From Chitinispirillum alkaliphilum (GTDB lineage Bacteria; Fibrobacterota; Chitinivibrionia; Chitinivibrionales; Chitinispirillaceae), in the NCBI GenBank assembly GCA_001045525.1, contig LDWW01000009.1, positions 62,001 to 126,000 of the forward strand: 64,000 nt of DNA. The letters run 5' to 3'. The position numbers were made by a program, and so were the translations under genes. A model generated the notes under the pieces. It made no database searches, had not been told where the DNA came from, and worked only from the letters and a program-made list of their open reading frames with translations. This document shows, one piece after another, positions 8,734-17,941 of the stretch (position 1 is its first letter; each line of letters starts with the position of its first letter).

Positions 8734-9657
8734 TTGAACAATAATAATTTTAAGCTCAATACATCTGTTTTATTCTTGGTATTTAACCGTCTTGGTACTA
8801 CCAAAAAAGTTTTTGAAGCAATCAAAAAAGCACAACCACCGAAGTTGTATCTGGCAGCAGATGGTCCTCGTAATGAAAAACTTGGTGAATACGAAATGGT
8901 TCAAGCTGTACGGGATTATTTATCCAATTCCATTGATTGGGATTGTGAGGTCAAAACCTTGTTTCGCGAAAAGAATCTAGGTTGTAAGCATGCTGTAAGC
9001 GATGCAATTAACTGGTTTTTTGACCATGAGGAGATGGGTATAATACTTGAGGATGATTGTTTGCCAAGTCAAAGCTTTTTCTGGTTTTGTGAAAACTTAT
9101 TGAAAAAGTATAAAGATGATAAAAGAATAGGAATGGTTAGTGGCTTTAATTATGGTATAGAAGATTGGAAATTTAGATATGATTATGTTTTTTCAAAATA
9201 TCCAATGATTTGGGGATGGGCAACTTGGAAAACTCGCTGGAAAAATTATTTAGAGGCATATGTTGATTATGATGAGATTGTTGCAACTAAACAATTGACT
9301 GAGATGTTTGGAAAAAATGAAGCCTCTCGGAGAATGAAACAGTTTGAAAATGCAAGGAGCGGAATTATTGATACGTGGGATTATGTTTGGGCATTATCGC
9401 TATATAAGAACTGTCAATTTACAATTATCCCGAAATTTAACTTGATAGAGAATGTTGGTTTCGGCCTTGATGCTACTCATACTACAGGTGTCTCAAAATT
9501 TGCAAAAATTAAAACGTCAGAAATCTCATTGCCTTTGATTCATCCTCCATACATTGTACAGGATCCAGATATATATAAGATCGTTTTCAATAAAACTAGC
9601 CTTCTAAAGAGGGTGTGCTACAAAGTAAGAAAAAAGATTTTTAGCTATGAAAAATAA
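8734..9657 (+). CDS. HlpA-like family 2 glycosyltransferase
   Basis: 307 residues. The N-terminus SVLFLVFNRLGTTKKVFEAI begins a GT-A fold; YLAADGPRN and then the acidic GIILEDDCLPS supply the nucleotide-sugar/metal site. The later MIWGWATWKTRW and DTWDYVWALSLY are typical of the glycosyltransferases annotated as hemolytic protein HlpA-like. It starts at TTG (8734), preceded by GGGAT at about 10 bases; no in-frame ATG exists nearby. The gene is very AT-rich. Expected to add one sugar to a lipid-linked intermediate; donor and acceptor are unknown. Its 3' end overlaps the radical SAM gene by 11 bases. Confidence 0.82.
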   Translation: MNNNNFKLNTSVLFLVFNRLGTTKKVFEAIKKAQPPKLYLAADGPRNEKLGEYEMVQAVRDYLSNSIDWDCEVKTLFREKNLGCKHAVSDAINWFFDHEEMGIILEDDCLPSQSFFWFCENLLKKYKDDKRIGMVSGFNYGIEDWKFRYDYVFSKYPMIWGWATWKTRWKNYLEAYVDYDEIVATKQLTEMFGKNEASRRMKQFENARSGIIDTWDYVWALSLYKNCQFTIIPKFNLIENVGFGLDATHTTGVSKFAKIKTSEISLPLIHPPYIVQDPDIYKIVFNKTSLLKRVCYKVRKKIFSYEK

Positions 9658-10786
9658 GGTACTCACTGTTTTATACTTCTGGAAGGGGTGTCTTAGACTT
9701 CTAAAAAGTTCTACTGTGTTCACAATTAAAGGAACCCGGAAAAGATATCCTAAAGTTATCCAGTTACCAATTACCTACCGCTGTAATGCCAAATGTGTTA
9801 TGTGTAACATTTGGAAAATGGATCACTCAAATGAAACTACTCTGGATGAATTCGGAGGGTTTATGAAAGATCCAATATTTAAAAAAGTTGAAGCTGTGGG
9901 AATTAATGGCGGAGAACCAACACTTTTACCAAACCTGGTGGAATATGCAGAAGAGATCATAAAGCTTCCATCACTAAAATCTCTAAATATCATTTCTAAT
10001 GGGTATAGCTCAAAGTTGTTATTTAAAAATGCTGAGAAGATCTATAAAGTATGTAAAGGAAAGGGTATAAAATTTCATATTTCCATATCATTGGATGGTG
10101 TCGGGGCTGTTCACAATGTTGTTAGAGGTGTACCTATTGCCTTTGAAAAAGTGATTGTGACTTTAGATGAACTTATTAAAAACAAACAAAAATATTGCGA
10201 TAGTTATGATATCGGGGCTACGATTGTTAATCAAAACATAAACCATCTTATAGAGCTGGATCAATATGCTAGGTGGAAAGGTTACAATATCAAATACCGG
10301 TTGGGTATTGAAAATAAAAGAATAGAGAGTAATAAACTTAATCACTCATACTCTGTCATACATGGACCCAATCGTCAAGGCGCTAAAGAGTTTTTTCATT
10401 ATCAAATGACTCAGGCAACTGATCTTGCTAGTCGCTTCAAATACTATTCTATTTTCTGCTGGCTGAATGACGATACACCTAAACGAAAACTTGGATGTGC
10501 ATGGAAAGAAGAGGGCGTTACGCTTGATGCAAAAGGTAACATTTACTACTGTGCTGTTGAGAGTGACTGTATAGGAACACTTCGGAATGGTAAAGGTGAA
10601 GAGATATTCTTCGATAAGAAAAATATTGAGTATAGAAAACACATCATAAAAAATCGTTGTAATAATTGTATTCACGACTATACTGGCAAACCTCAGTTTA
10701 TAAATGTGCTGTTATTTTTAGCTGATGTTATTAAGAATAGATTTGCTATGAACATTTATTTTGTAAAAGCAAGGTTTTTAAAATGA
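9647..10786 (+). CDS. Radical SAM/SPASM-domain protein in polysaccharide locus
   Basis: 379 residues. The radical SAM CxxxCxxC motif is at Cys46/50/53 (TYRCNAKCVMCNIW), followed by the GGEPTLL element (SAM amino binding) and the SLDGVG strand. The C-terminal third holds a SPASM-like cluster: GCAWKEEGVTLDAKGNIYYCAVESDCIG, quoted here in two parts as GCAWKEEGVT and YYCAVESDC, then NRCNNCIHDY. It should bind at least two Fe-S clusters. Such enzymes carry out radical modifications such as peptide crosslinks, epimerisation and dehydrogenation. A sugar substrate is inferred only from context. Its ends overlap the flanking genes (11 bases upstream, ATGA downstream), so it is an integral part of the operon. 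Confidence 0.9.
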   Translation: MKNKVLTVLYFWKGCLRLLKSSTVFTIKGTRKRYPKVIQLPITYRCNAKCVMCNIWKMDHSNETTLDEFGGFMKDPIFKKVEAVGINGGEPTLLPNLVEYAEEIIKLPSLKSLNIISNGYSSKLLFKNAEKIYKVCKGKGIKFHISISLDGVGAVHNVVRGVPIAFEKVIVTLDELIKNKQKYCDSYDIGATIVNQNINHLIELDQYARWKGYNIKYRLGIENKRIESNKLNHSYSVIHGPNRQGAKEFFHYQMTQATDLASRFKYYSIFCWLNDDTPKRKLGCAWKEEGVTLDAKGNIYYCAVESDCIGTLRNGKGEEIFFDKKNIEYRKHIIKNRCNNCIHDYTGKPQFINVLLFLADVIKNRFAMNIYFVKARFLK

Positions 10787-11925
10787 TAATAACAGTTTTG
10801 GGGTGGTATGGAACAGAAACAATAGGAGACAGAGGTATTCTTGCAGGGCTTATTTCCTTTTTTAATAGAGCTTATGGTTCTTTTGAATTAAAACTTGGAA
10901 GTTTATATCCATTTTTTAGCGACCGGACGATAAATGAGGATTACAGTTTATATAAAGAATTCACCGGTAAAGATCAAAAAATAGAAATATTTAATACAAA
11001 AAGATCAAAAGAACTCTTGAACGCCATATCATGTAGTGATTTAGTAGTTATGGGTGGTGGCCCTTTAATGGATCTTAATGAGCTTTTTATGATTGAATAT
11101 GCGATCAAAAAAGCAAAGAGGTATGGTATTAAGACTGCTCTTTTGGGTTGTGGAGTTGGTCCTTTGTTCCATAAAAAATACAGACAATCTGTTTTGGAAA
11201 TTGCCAAGAGTTGTGATATTGTTGTTTTGAGAGACAGTAAATCCAAAGAGAATTTGGCAGATATCTATAGAGAGTTTAAAGTTCCTTTTTGTAAAGAATT
11301 GGTTCTGACAAGTTATGATCCTGCAGTAGAATGTTGCTTGTTTTACCACCAACGTTATTCAGCAAACGCTCAAGACTATATAACTGTAAATTTGAGGGAT
11401 TTTCCCCGAGAGTACCTGGCGAATAAAGATATAGACATTAATGATGCATTGGTATGCTTTGTAAAAGATCTGGCTTTAAAGTATTCAGAAAAGGAAATAC
11501 GTTTAATACCCATGCATTACTTTCATATAGGTAATGATGATAGAGCGTTTTTGAATAAAATAGCAGTGACTTTGAATTTGCCAAATATCATGGTTCAGAA
11601 TGCGAACTTAACTCTCAAAGAAACTATGGAAACTTATCAAAATGCTTATTTTAATGTGGGAATGAGATTTCACTCCATAGTGTTCCAAACTATCACTAGT
11701 GGGAAAAATTATGTTCTCGACTATACGGAACCAGGAAAAGGCAAAATCAGTGGTTTTATAAGGGATATCGACACAACTGGGTTTTATGATGATAGGTATT
11801 TATCGCTTCAAGAACACATCGTTAGATCTACTATAATAAAAAACGAACATTCCCAATTTGAATTGCCTGAGAAAGACATGCGTAAAAGTTTGGATGTATA
11901 CAACGAAGTGTTAAGTAAGGTTTAG
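10783..11925 (+). CDS. Polysaccharide pyruvyl transferase family protein (second)
   Basis: 380 residues. Starts with MIITVLGWYGTETIGDRGI, the family's N-terminal glycine motif. DLVVMGGGPLMDLNE follows near residue 90, with LLGCGVGPL and VVLRDSKSKENL in the first lobe. NVGMRFHSIVFQTITSG near residue 290 is the conserved RFHS donor-side motif. Probably a PEP-dependent pyruvyl (ketal) transferase acting on a sugar of the polymer. It is not a close copy of the protein at 6156; the two share only the family motifs. It overlaps the radical SAM gene by ATGA, which suggests the two products work together. Confidence 0.87.
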   Translation: MIITVLGWYGTETIGDRGILAGLISFFNRAYGSFELKLGSLYPFFSDRTINEDYSLYKEFTGKDQKIEIFNTKRSKELLNAISCSDLVVMGGGPLMDLNELFMIEYAIKKAKRYGIKTALLGCGVGPLFHKKYRQSVLEIAKSCDIVVLRDSKSKENLADIYREFKVPFCKELVLTSYDPAVECCLFYHQRYSANAQDYITVNLRDFPREYLANKDIDINDALVCFVKDLALKYSEKEIRLIPMHYFHIGNDDRAFLNKIAVTLNLPNIMVQNANLTLKETMETYQNAYFNVGMRFHSIVFQTITSGKNYVLDYTEPGKGKISGFIRDIDTTGFYDDRYLSLQEHIVRSTIIKNEHSQFELPEKDMRKSLDVYNEVLSKV

Positions 11926-11928
11926 CAA

Positions 11929-13182
11929 ATGAGAATTATCACAGTAAGTTCCTCAGACATTAATGGCGGAGCAGCTCGGGCTGCTTATCGGCTTCACAGA
12001 TCACTTGTGACATCTGGTATCGAGAGTCGAATGCTTGTACAAAATAAAAGTAGCGATGACTATACTGTAACAGGTCCGCAAACAGTACTGAAGAAATGTG
12101 TAGCATATGCGCGCTCTGCAATAGGCAATCTACCTGTAAAGTTATATAGAAATAAAACCTCAACACCATATAGCTCTTCTTTGCTTGGTTTCAGTAATAT
12201 TGTAGAGAAAATAAACAGGCTAAGTCCAGATATTGTTCATCTTCATTGGATTTGTGGTGAAATGTTACCTGTACAGGATGTTGCTCGCATTAATGCGCCA
12301 GTGATTTGGAGTTTACATGACATGTGGGCTTTTACTGGTGGGTGCCATTACGATGTCGGATGTGGTTTGTTTGTAAAAGGGTGTGGTAATTGCAAAGTTC
12401 TTGGAAGCAACAAAGAGAACGATTTAAGTAGAAGTTCTTATAAACGAAAAAGAAAAGCATATTCTAAAATAAATAATCTTACTATTATTGGTTTGAGTAG
12501 ATGGCTTACAGAGTGTGCAATTAAAAGTGCCCTGTTGAGAAATGTAAAAATTATAAATCTACCAAACCCAATTGACTGCAGTGTTTTTAAAAAAGCCGAT
12601 AAAAGGTTTTCAAGGAGCCTTTGGAATCTACCTTCAGATAAAAAACTTGTTCTTTTTGGAGCAATGGGAGCTACGAGTGATAATCGCAAAGGCTACAAGG
12701 AGTTAAGCGAAGCGATAGCTAAGCTGGAAGATAAAACTGCTGAACTCGTTGTTTTTGGTAGCGGTAAGCCAAGAACTCAACCCAATTTCGGTTTTAAGAC
12801 ACATTATTTGGGTTGTTTGAATGATGAACCCAGCTTGGTGACTCTTTATAGCGCTGTTGATGTAATGGTTGTACCAAGTTTGCAGGAAAATCTCTCAAAT
12901 GCAATTATGGAAAGCCTTTCGTGTGGTACCCCTGTTGTTGCTTTTAATATAGGTGGTAATGGCGATATGATAGTTCACAAGCAAAATGGCTATCTTGCAA
13001 AACCTTTTAATACAACAGACCTTAAAGATGGCATCCAATGGGTTTTAAATGCACCAAACTATGATGAACTTTGTAAGAATGCCCGGGAGAAGGTGCTGAG
13101 GGAATTTGACAGCAATGTAGTTGCACAAAAATATATAGCTCTTTATAAAGAAATATTAAATAAAGAAGATGGTAAGGTATAA
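11929..13182 (+). CDS. Family 4 glycosyltransferase (GT-B)
   Basis: 417 residues. The N-terminal Rossmann domain begins MRIITVSSSDINGGAARAAY and contains DIVHLHWICGE and SLHDMWAFTGGCHYDVGC, with a small Cys pair (GCGLFVKGCGNC) common in this subgroup. The C-terminal GT4 domain has LVLFGAMGATSDNRKGY and the donor-binding EX7E region within VPSLQENLSNAIMESLSCGTPVVAF. The subgroup occurs widely in colanic-acid-like clusters. The acceptor is an undecaprenyl-linked glycan on the cytosolic membrane face. It begins 3 bases after the preceding stop and is followed without a gap by the next glycosyltransferase. Confidence 0.92.
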   Translation: MRIITVSSSDINGGAARAAYRLHRSLVTSGIESRMLVQNKSSDDYTVTGPQTVLKKCVAYARSAIGNLPVKLYRNKTSTPYSSSLLGFSNIVEKINRLSPDIVHLHWICGEMLPVQDVARINAPVIWSLHDMWAFTGGCHYDVGCGLFVKGCGNCKVLGSNKENDLSRSSYKRKRKAYSKINNLTIIGLSRWLTECAIKSALLRNVKIINLPNPIDCSVFKKADKRFSRSLWNLPSDKKLVLFGAMGATSDNRKGYKELSEAIAKLEDKTAELVVFGSGKPRTQPNFGFKTHYLGCLNDEPSLVTLYSAVDVMVVPSLQENLSNAIMESLSCGTPVVAFNIGGNGDMIVHKQNGYLAKPFNTTDLKDGIQWVLNAPNYDELCKNAREKVLREFDSNVVAQKYIALYKEILNKEDGKV

Positions 13183-14379
13183 GTGTCTGAAAATAAGGTG
13201 AAAAAAGAAGACGTGTGCAAAATAAAAGTCGCTCTCATCTTTCTTAACAGATCCGGTGGTACACTAAAGTGTTCAGTATTATTGGCAGAGTCTTTGTCTG
13301 AAATGGCAGAACTAAAGGCTTTTGTTTCAAGTGATGCTGACTGTGATATTTTAAAGAACCGGGCGTGTTTTACAAAAGTTACTACCGGAACCGGAAGAGC
13401 TAACAATTTTTTAAATACAATTAATCCCCTTAATTACTATCGAATCATACAAAAGATAAAATCATTTGATCCCGATGTAATACACTTTCCAATCGAGCAT
13501 GTTTGGAATTCTGTACTCTTCCTTGCTCTGAAAAAATATCCTGTTGTTCAGACTATTCATGATCCTGTTCGGCATTCCGGAGAGGGAAACCTGTTTTATG
13601 ATTATCTTAGGCATCTGGCAATACAACGAGCAGACAGAATTATTGTACTTAGCAAACAATTTGAAAGGTCATTTGAAAGATTCGGAATTAAATCAGATGA
13701 TATAGATGTAATCCCACATGGTAGCTTTGCATTTGACAGAGAAATCTCTGAGCCACCTTTAAAAAGGCAAGTCCTGTTTGCGGGAAGAATCAATAAATAT
13801 AAGGGTCTTGATGTACTGCTCAAGGCTTTTGCTATTATGCAGCATTCCATTCCGGGTGCTTCATTGATAATAGCAGGTAAAGGTGATGTAGAACCGTATC
13901 GCCACTTATTAGATAAGGTTAACAATGTAACCCTGATAAACAGATATGTAACGGAAGAAGAATTAAGAGAATTACATTCTGATTGCGATTTTGTCGTTGT
14001 TCCTTATATCGATGCTTCACAGAGTGGGGTAATTGCTGTTGCTGCCGCAAATGGGAGAGCTGTTATAAGCTCTGATGTTGGGGGTTTAAGTGAACAGATT
14101 GTTGATGGGAAAACAGGTTTTTTGGTTGAAAAAAGCAACCCGCAAATCCTGGCCGATAAAATTATGACGCTACTGAATAATGACAATCTGATTCTAACGA
14201 TGGGTAAGAATGCCCGCCAATTCTTTCGCGAAAAATATTGTTGGGAAGTCATATCACGGAGAACTAAAGAAACGTGTACTAAATCGATAGAAAATCATAG
14301 GGCCAACTCCCGTAAAAACAGATTAATTTTGCTGTTGTCCGCTGGAAAAAATTTGGTGGTAGAAAAGCTTAGTAAATAG
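13183..14379 (+). CDS. Family 4 glycosyltransferase (GT-B)
   Basis: 398 residues from a GTG immediately after the previous stop codon (zero-base gap). N-terminal lobe: IKVALIFLNRSGGTLKCSVLL, FDPDVIHFPIEHVW and QTIHDPVRHSG. C-terminal GT4 lobe: QVLFAGRINKYKGLDVLLKAF, SLIIAGKGDVEPY and the donor site VVPYIDASQSGVIAVAAANG, leading to VGGLSEQIVDGKTGFLV. The usual first Glu of the EX7E motif is replaced by residues of ASQSG, as in several bacterial GT4 enzymes. Specific sugar unknown. An inner-membrane-associated cytosolic enzyme of repeat-unit assembly. Confidence 0.92.
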   Translation: MSENKVKKEDVCKIKVALIFLNRSGGTLKCSVLLAESLSEMAELKAFVSSDADCDILKNRACFTKVTTGTGRANNFLNTINPLNYYRIIQKIKSFDPDVIHFPIEHVWNSVLFLALKKYPVVQTIHDPVRHSGEGNLFYDYLRHLAIQRADRIIVLSKQFERSFERFGIKSDDIDVIPHGSFAFDREISEPPLKRQVLFAGRINKYKGLDVLLKAFAIMQHSIPGASLIIAGKGDVEPYRHLLDKVNNVTLINRYVTEEELRELHSDCDFVVVPYIDASQSGVIAVAAANGRAVISSDVGGLSEQIVDGKTGFLVEKSNPQILADKIMTLLNNDNLILTMGKNARQFFREKYCWEVISRRTKETCTKSIENHRANSRKNRLILLLSAGKNLVVEKLSK

Positions 14380-14422
14380 TAAGATTATCAAAAAATCGTA
14401 AATTATAGGAATTATGTGAGAT

Positions 14423-15430
14423 ATGACAGAAGCAAACCAAAATGTGACTGGTGAACACATATGTCTTAATAGTGAGTTCAGTACAACAAGAGCTGTTACC
14501 AGACAAAGACCAATAATCTTTAATAAACCTGAAGAACAGTTTGAATCTGCACTGTTCATTTCAAATGGTGATAGTCCAACTCAAGTAGGTGGATTACGTA
14601 CTAAAGGGTATTTTAAGAGCAGTCTGCCAGGTAAGCCTCTCATTACAGTTGTTACAGTTGTTTTTAATGGAAAAAAACATTTTGAAGAGGCTCTTTTAAG
14701 TGTATTGGGACAAACGTATGATAATGTTGAGTATATAATTATTGATGGTGGCAGCACAGATGGAACTCTTGATATCATTCATGAACATGAACATGCTATC
14801 GATTACTGGGTGAGTCAAAAAGATGCCGGTATTTATGACGCTATGAACAAGGGTATCGGATTGGCGACCGGTGAGTTTATCGGCCTTGTTAATGCAGATG
14901 ATCTGATCTATCCCAAGACATTGAAAAATTTGTCTGGTATCATTCAAAAGAATTCACAGATCCAATATACCTATGGTAAAGTGAATTTTGCCAATGATGA
15001 GGGGGTTGTTTATGGAAGCAGTTCCCCACTCTCAAAAGAACTTGCAGTTGCCAGGCGTTTCAAAGAGATGCCCTATCCACATCTTTCTGTATTTGTTGCA
15101 AAAGATGCATATAAAAAAATTGGTAGGTTTAATACTCTGTTTAAGCTTGGTGCTGATTACGATTTTATTCTCCGTATGATACATAATAACTTGGTTGGTG
15201 AGAGACTTCCCGGGACTGTCGGGGTATTTAGGGCTGGGGGCCAGAGTGGAGGATTAAAAACATACATTGAATCCAGACGTATCCATTGTAATCATGGAAT
15301 TTCTCCATTAAAGCGAGAAATGAACTTCATTGGTTCGATTCTAAAGATGAGCATGTTTAGGGTATTACCAATATCGGTAGTTCGTATTCTTAAAAGAATT
15401 CCAAGAACATCAAAAAACTCATATAGTTGA
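14423..15430 (+). CDS. Family 2 glycosyltransferase with N-terminal extension
   Basis: 335 residues. The GT-A core starts only at about residue 72 (PLITVVTVVFNGKKHFEEAL) and continues with YIIIDGGSTDGTLDII and the metal-site GLVNADDLIYP. The preceding 70 residues are low in recognisable features apart from GGLRTKGYFKSS directly before the core, a linker seen in related enzymes. WVSQKDAGIYDAMNKG is characteristic of a GT2 subgroup found in capsule and colanic-acid (WcaA/WcaE-like) loci. The start ATG at 14423 follows a purine-poor leader; a later start cannot be excluded since no Met lies between residues 2 and 140. Donor unknown. Confidence 0.88.
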   Translation: MTEANQNVTGEHICLNSEFSTTRAVTRQRPIIFNKPEEQFESALFISNGDSPTQVGGLRTKGYFKSSLPGKPLITVVTVVFNGKKHFEEALLSVLGQTYDNVEYIIIDGGSTDGTLDIIHEHEHAIDYWVSQKDAGIYDAMNKGIGLATGEFIGLVNADDLIYPKTLKNLSGIIQKNSQIQYTYGKVNFANDEGVVYGSSSPLSKELAVARRFKEMPYPHLSVFVAKDAYKKIGRFNTLFKLGADYDFILRMIHNNLVGERLPGTVGVFRAGGQSGGLKTYIESRRIHCNHGISPLKREMNFIGSILKMSMFRVLPISVVRILKRIPRTSKNSYS

Positions 15431-15518
15431 AGGATGCGTTTGGTAAGTGCACGAATTAGTAGGCACAAATGATCGTCAAATCAGTTATTAACACCCAAAA
15501 TCCAGCGATGGTGATTAA

Positions 15519-16787
15519 ATGTCCGATGCCTTAACATTTATCTGTATCTATTTATTATTGGGTAAATTAGCCTTGGTAGTGATATCAAGAGTTAAGCCAA
15601 TCAGTGTTAAGGAAATGAATGTATTTACTTTGGCACTTCTGTTCAGAATCAGTTTAACTTATTTGTATTGGATGTTTTCTCTTACCGGTTCAGCTGATGC
15701 CCGGATGTATTTCAATTTTGCTCAATTTGGGGAATTCAATTTACAGCGTATGGTTTTTAACCCTGGTACTGAGTCTGTTCGGCATTTTACAGCCTTCTTT
15801 TACCCAATTGTACGAATTTTTGAAAACCAATATTTAATGACCTATATACCATTTTCGCTTCTGGGTTTTGTGGGTTCGATACTTTTTTACATGGTATTGA
15901 AACCATATTTCAATCAAAAAAAAGGTAAAAGAGAACTTTATATACTTGTATTCTTCCTTCCTAACCTTGTATTCTGGACAAGTAATATCGGTAAGGATTC
16001 ACTGGTATATTTCGGTTTGTCACTGGTGATTTACGGTTCACAGCTGAGTAAGTTTTCAGTAAAGCAGGTTGTAAGTATCGGTATTGGGTGTATTGTATCT
16101 TATTATGCCCGGCCACATCTTATTATGTTTTTAATGTTCGGGTTTGGAGCTGGTTTGTATCTTGAAAAATCCAGGTTCTCATTTAAAAATATCGCTGTTT
16201 TTGGTCTAATAATGTTATCATTTTTTATACTTCATCAAAGGCTGTTTCAATTAGCCGGTATCAGATTAGATGAACCTACAGAACAAACTTACGAGTACGA
16301 AGGTAGGGGCGGTGCTGGAGTCGGGGATTATTTCGAGGCTGGAATCGATCGTCTTGACAGAAGTGCTGAGAATCTGAGCATAGGCGGCTCTGCAACTGGA
16401 CCAAGAAGGTTTAATCTTATAATGGCTCCCTTGTATATAATAGAGTTTATCTGCAGCCCGTTTATTTGGCAGGCACGAACACCGATTCAATTACTTGCTG
16501 CTCTCGAGAGTCTGATTTATCAATTTATGCTTCTATACCTACTCTGGAACTGGAAACTGTTCGGAAAACCGCATTATGTTAAGTATAAATTCTGTTTGGT
16601 AATGTACATATTGATAATGGGGGTCCTTCTGGGCGCGGCACAAACTAACTTTGGGCTTACTGTGCGGCAAAAGTGTATGGTCCTTCCATTTCTGATTCTA
16701 AATTTCAGTAGTGTCCGGCAATATAAAAAAGAGCATAAAGTAAAGAAAAAAATTAAAGCTAAACCAGTTCCGGTTAATGTGCTATGA
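15519..16787 (+). CDS. Multi-pass membrane protein, candidate Wzy polymerase
   Basis: 422 residues with roughly 9-11 hydrophobic segments. After two N-terminal helices comes SGSADARMYFNFAQFGE-type sequence (TGSADARMYFNF near residue 60), and later NLVFWTSNIGKDSLVYFG near residue 150. Sequences of this kind occur in membrane proteins of exopolysaccharide loci that are taken as Wzy/EpsG-like polymerases or GT-C-like enzymes. A large acidic, Gly-rich loop follows residues 250-290. No other polymerase candidate lies in the 3.5-21.4 kb locus, which strengthens the inference. Wzy proteins have little sequence conservation, so the role is a hypothesis. Its stop overlaps the next start (ATGA). Confidence 0.55.
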   Translation: MSDALTFICIYLLLGKLALVVISRVKPISVKEMNVFTLALLFRISLTYLYWMFSLTGSADARMYFNFAQFGEFNLQRMVFNPGTESVRHFTAFFYPIVRIFENQYLMTYIPFSLLGFVGSILFYMVLKPYFNQKKGKRELYILVFFLPNLVFWTSNIGKDSLVYFGLSLVIYGSQLSKFSVKQVVSIGIGCIVSYYARPHLIMFLMFGFGAGLYLEKSRFSFKNIAVFGLIMLSFFILHQRLFQLAGIRLDEPTEQTYEYEGRGGAGVGDYFEAGIDRLDRSAENLSIGGSATGPRRFNLIMAPLYIIEFICSPFIWQARTPIQLLAALESLIYQFMLLYLLWNWKLFGKPHYVKYKFCLVMYILIMGVLLGAAQTNFGLTVRQKCMVLPFLILNFSSVRQYKKEHKVKKKIKAKPVPVNVL

Positions 16788-17941
16788 AAAAAATCGTATT
16801 TGTTACAACATTGCCGCAGACCGTGTTCTTTCTTTTGGGAGAGCATATTGAGTATTTAAAGGCAAAGGGATACTCTGTTGAAGTGATAACTTCAAAGGGG
16901 ATATGGCTTAATAGTGATCAGATTGCAGAGAAGTTTAATATCCCTGTACATACTGTGAGTTTTACGAGAACAATTACTCCGGTAAAAGATTTAAAGTGTA
17001 TGTTTAAGCTGATTATTCTGTTTTTAAAGCTAAGGCCTGATATTCTCCACGTCAGTACTCCTAAAGCATCGATTCTTGCGATTGTTGCCGCATTCCTTAC
17101 CGGTGTAAAAAATCGGATTTATACTGTACGGGGCTTAGTCTATTTGTCGCCTAAAAATAAGGTGTTGCCGGTTATGTTTTTAATTGAATTTATCGCTTGT
17201 CGCCTTGCAACAAAAGTGTTGGCTGTCAGTGATTCCAACAGGAAACTTCTGTTTAAACATAAACTGTGTAATAGTAAAAAAATAGAAGTACTTGGAAATG
17301 GAAGCAGTCATGGTGTAGATGCTTCAGAGCGGTTTAATCCCGCTCGTTTTGAAAAGGAAAGAGTTGCAACTTTCAGAGAGAGCATTGGTCTTAGAAAAAA
17401 CAGTGTTGTTTTTGGGTTTGTAGGAAGACTTGTAAAAGATAAAGGGATTGAGGATTTTGCCTGTGCATGGGAAATGTTTACAAAAAAGTACTCTGATGCT
17501 GAACTGGTCATCATTGGGCCATCTGTTGAACCCCGGGATTGTATCTCGAATGAGTGCTTTGAGTTTCTCAAGTTAAGAAAAGATGTCCATTTCTTTTTTG
17601 ATATTACCGATCCGGTAGAATATTACACTGTTATGGATGTTTTTGTACTTCCATCGTATCGGGAAGGATTCCCGAATGTAGTATTGGAAGCTGGAGCAAT
17701 GTGCGTTCCTGTAATAACATCTAACGCCCCGGGGTGTATCGATTCTGTTTTAGACAATGAGACTGGTTTAATAACAAGTGTCGGGGATCCTGCGTTACTT
17801 TGTCAAAAAATGGAGATTCTTTACTCAAATCCGCATTTGCGAAAGCAATTTGGTGATAATGCCAGAAAACGAGCACTGGAACTGTTTTCGCCAGAGCTGA
17901 TCTGTAATCTTCAGGAGAAGCTATACAGGGAGCTTATATGA
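16784..17941 (+). CDS. Family 4 glycosyltransferase, PglA/CapM-like
   Basis: 385 residues. N-terminal lobe: KIVFVTTLPQTVFFLLGEHI, LRPDILHVSTPKASILAIVA and RIYTVRGLVY, a pattern typical of the PglA/CapM/WcaL-like GT4 group that adds an N-acetylhexosamine early in repeat-unit synthesis. C-terminal lobe: VVFGFVGRLVKDKGIEDFA, LVIIGPSVEPRD and the EX7E donor site in PSYREGFPNVVLEAGAMCVP. It overlaps both neighbours by ATGA. If the CapD/WbpM-like dehydratase at 19480 supplies a UDP-diacetamido-sugar, this protein is a reasonable candidate for using it; that link is inference. Confidence 0.92.
   Translation: MKKIVFVTTLPQTVFFLLGEHIEYLKAKGYSVEVITSKGIWLNSDQIAEKFNIPVHTVSFTRTITPVKDLKCMFKLIILFLKLRPDILHVSTPKASILAIVAAFLTGVKNRIYTVRGLVYLSPKNKVLPVMFLIEFIACRLATKVLAVSDSNRKLLFKHKLCNSKKIEVLGNGSSHGVDASERFNPARFEKERVATFRESIGLRKNSVVFGFVGRLVKDKGIEDFACAWEMFTKKYSDAELVIIGPSVEPRDCISNECFEFLKLRKDVHFFFDITDPVEYYTVMDVFVLPSYREGFPNVVLEAGAMCVPVITSNAPGCIDSVLDNETGLITSVGDPALLCQKMEILYSNPHLRKQFGDNARKRALELFSPELICNLQEKLYRELI

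Noticed and set aside
12590-12605. GCCGATAA sequences inside glycosyltransferase genes (also near 8185 and 14150) as sigma-28 promoters
   Set aside because: No TAAA 15 bases upstream at the first two; the third has only AAAG. All lie inside coding sequence.
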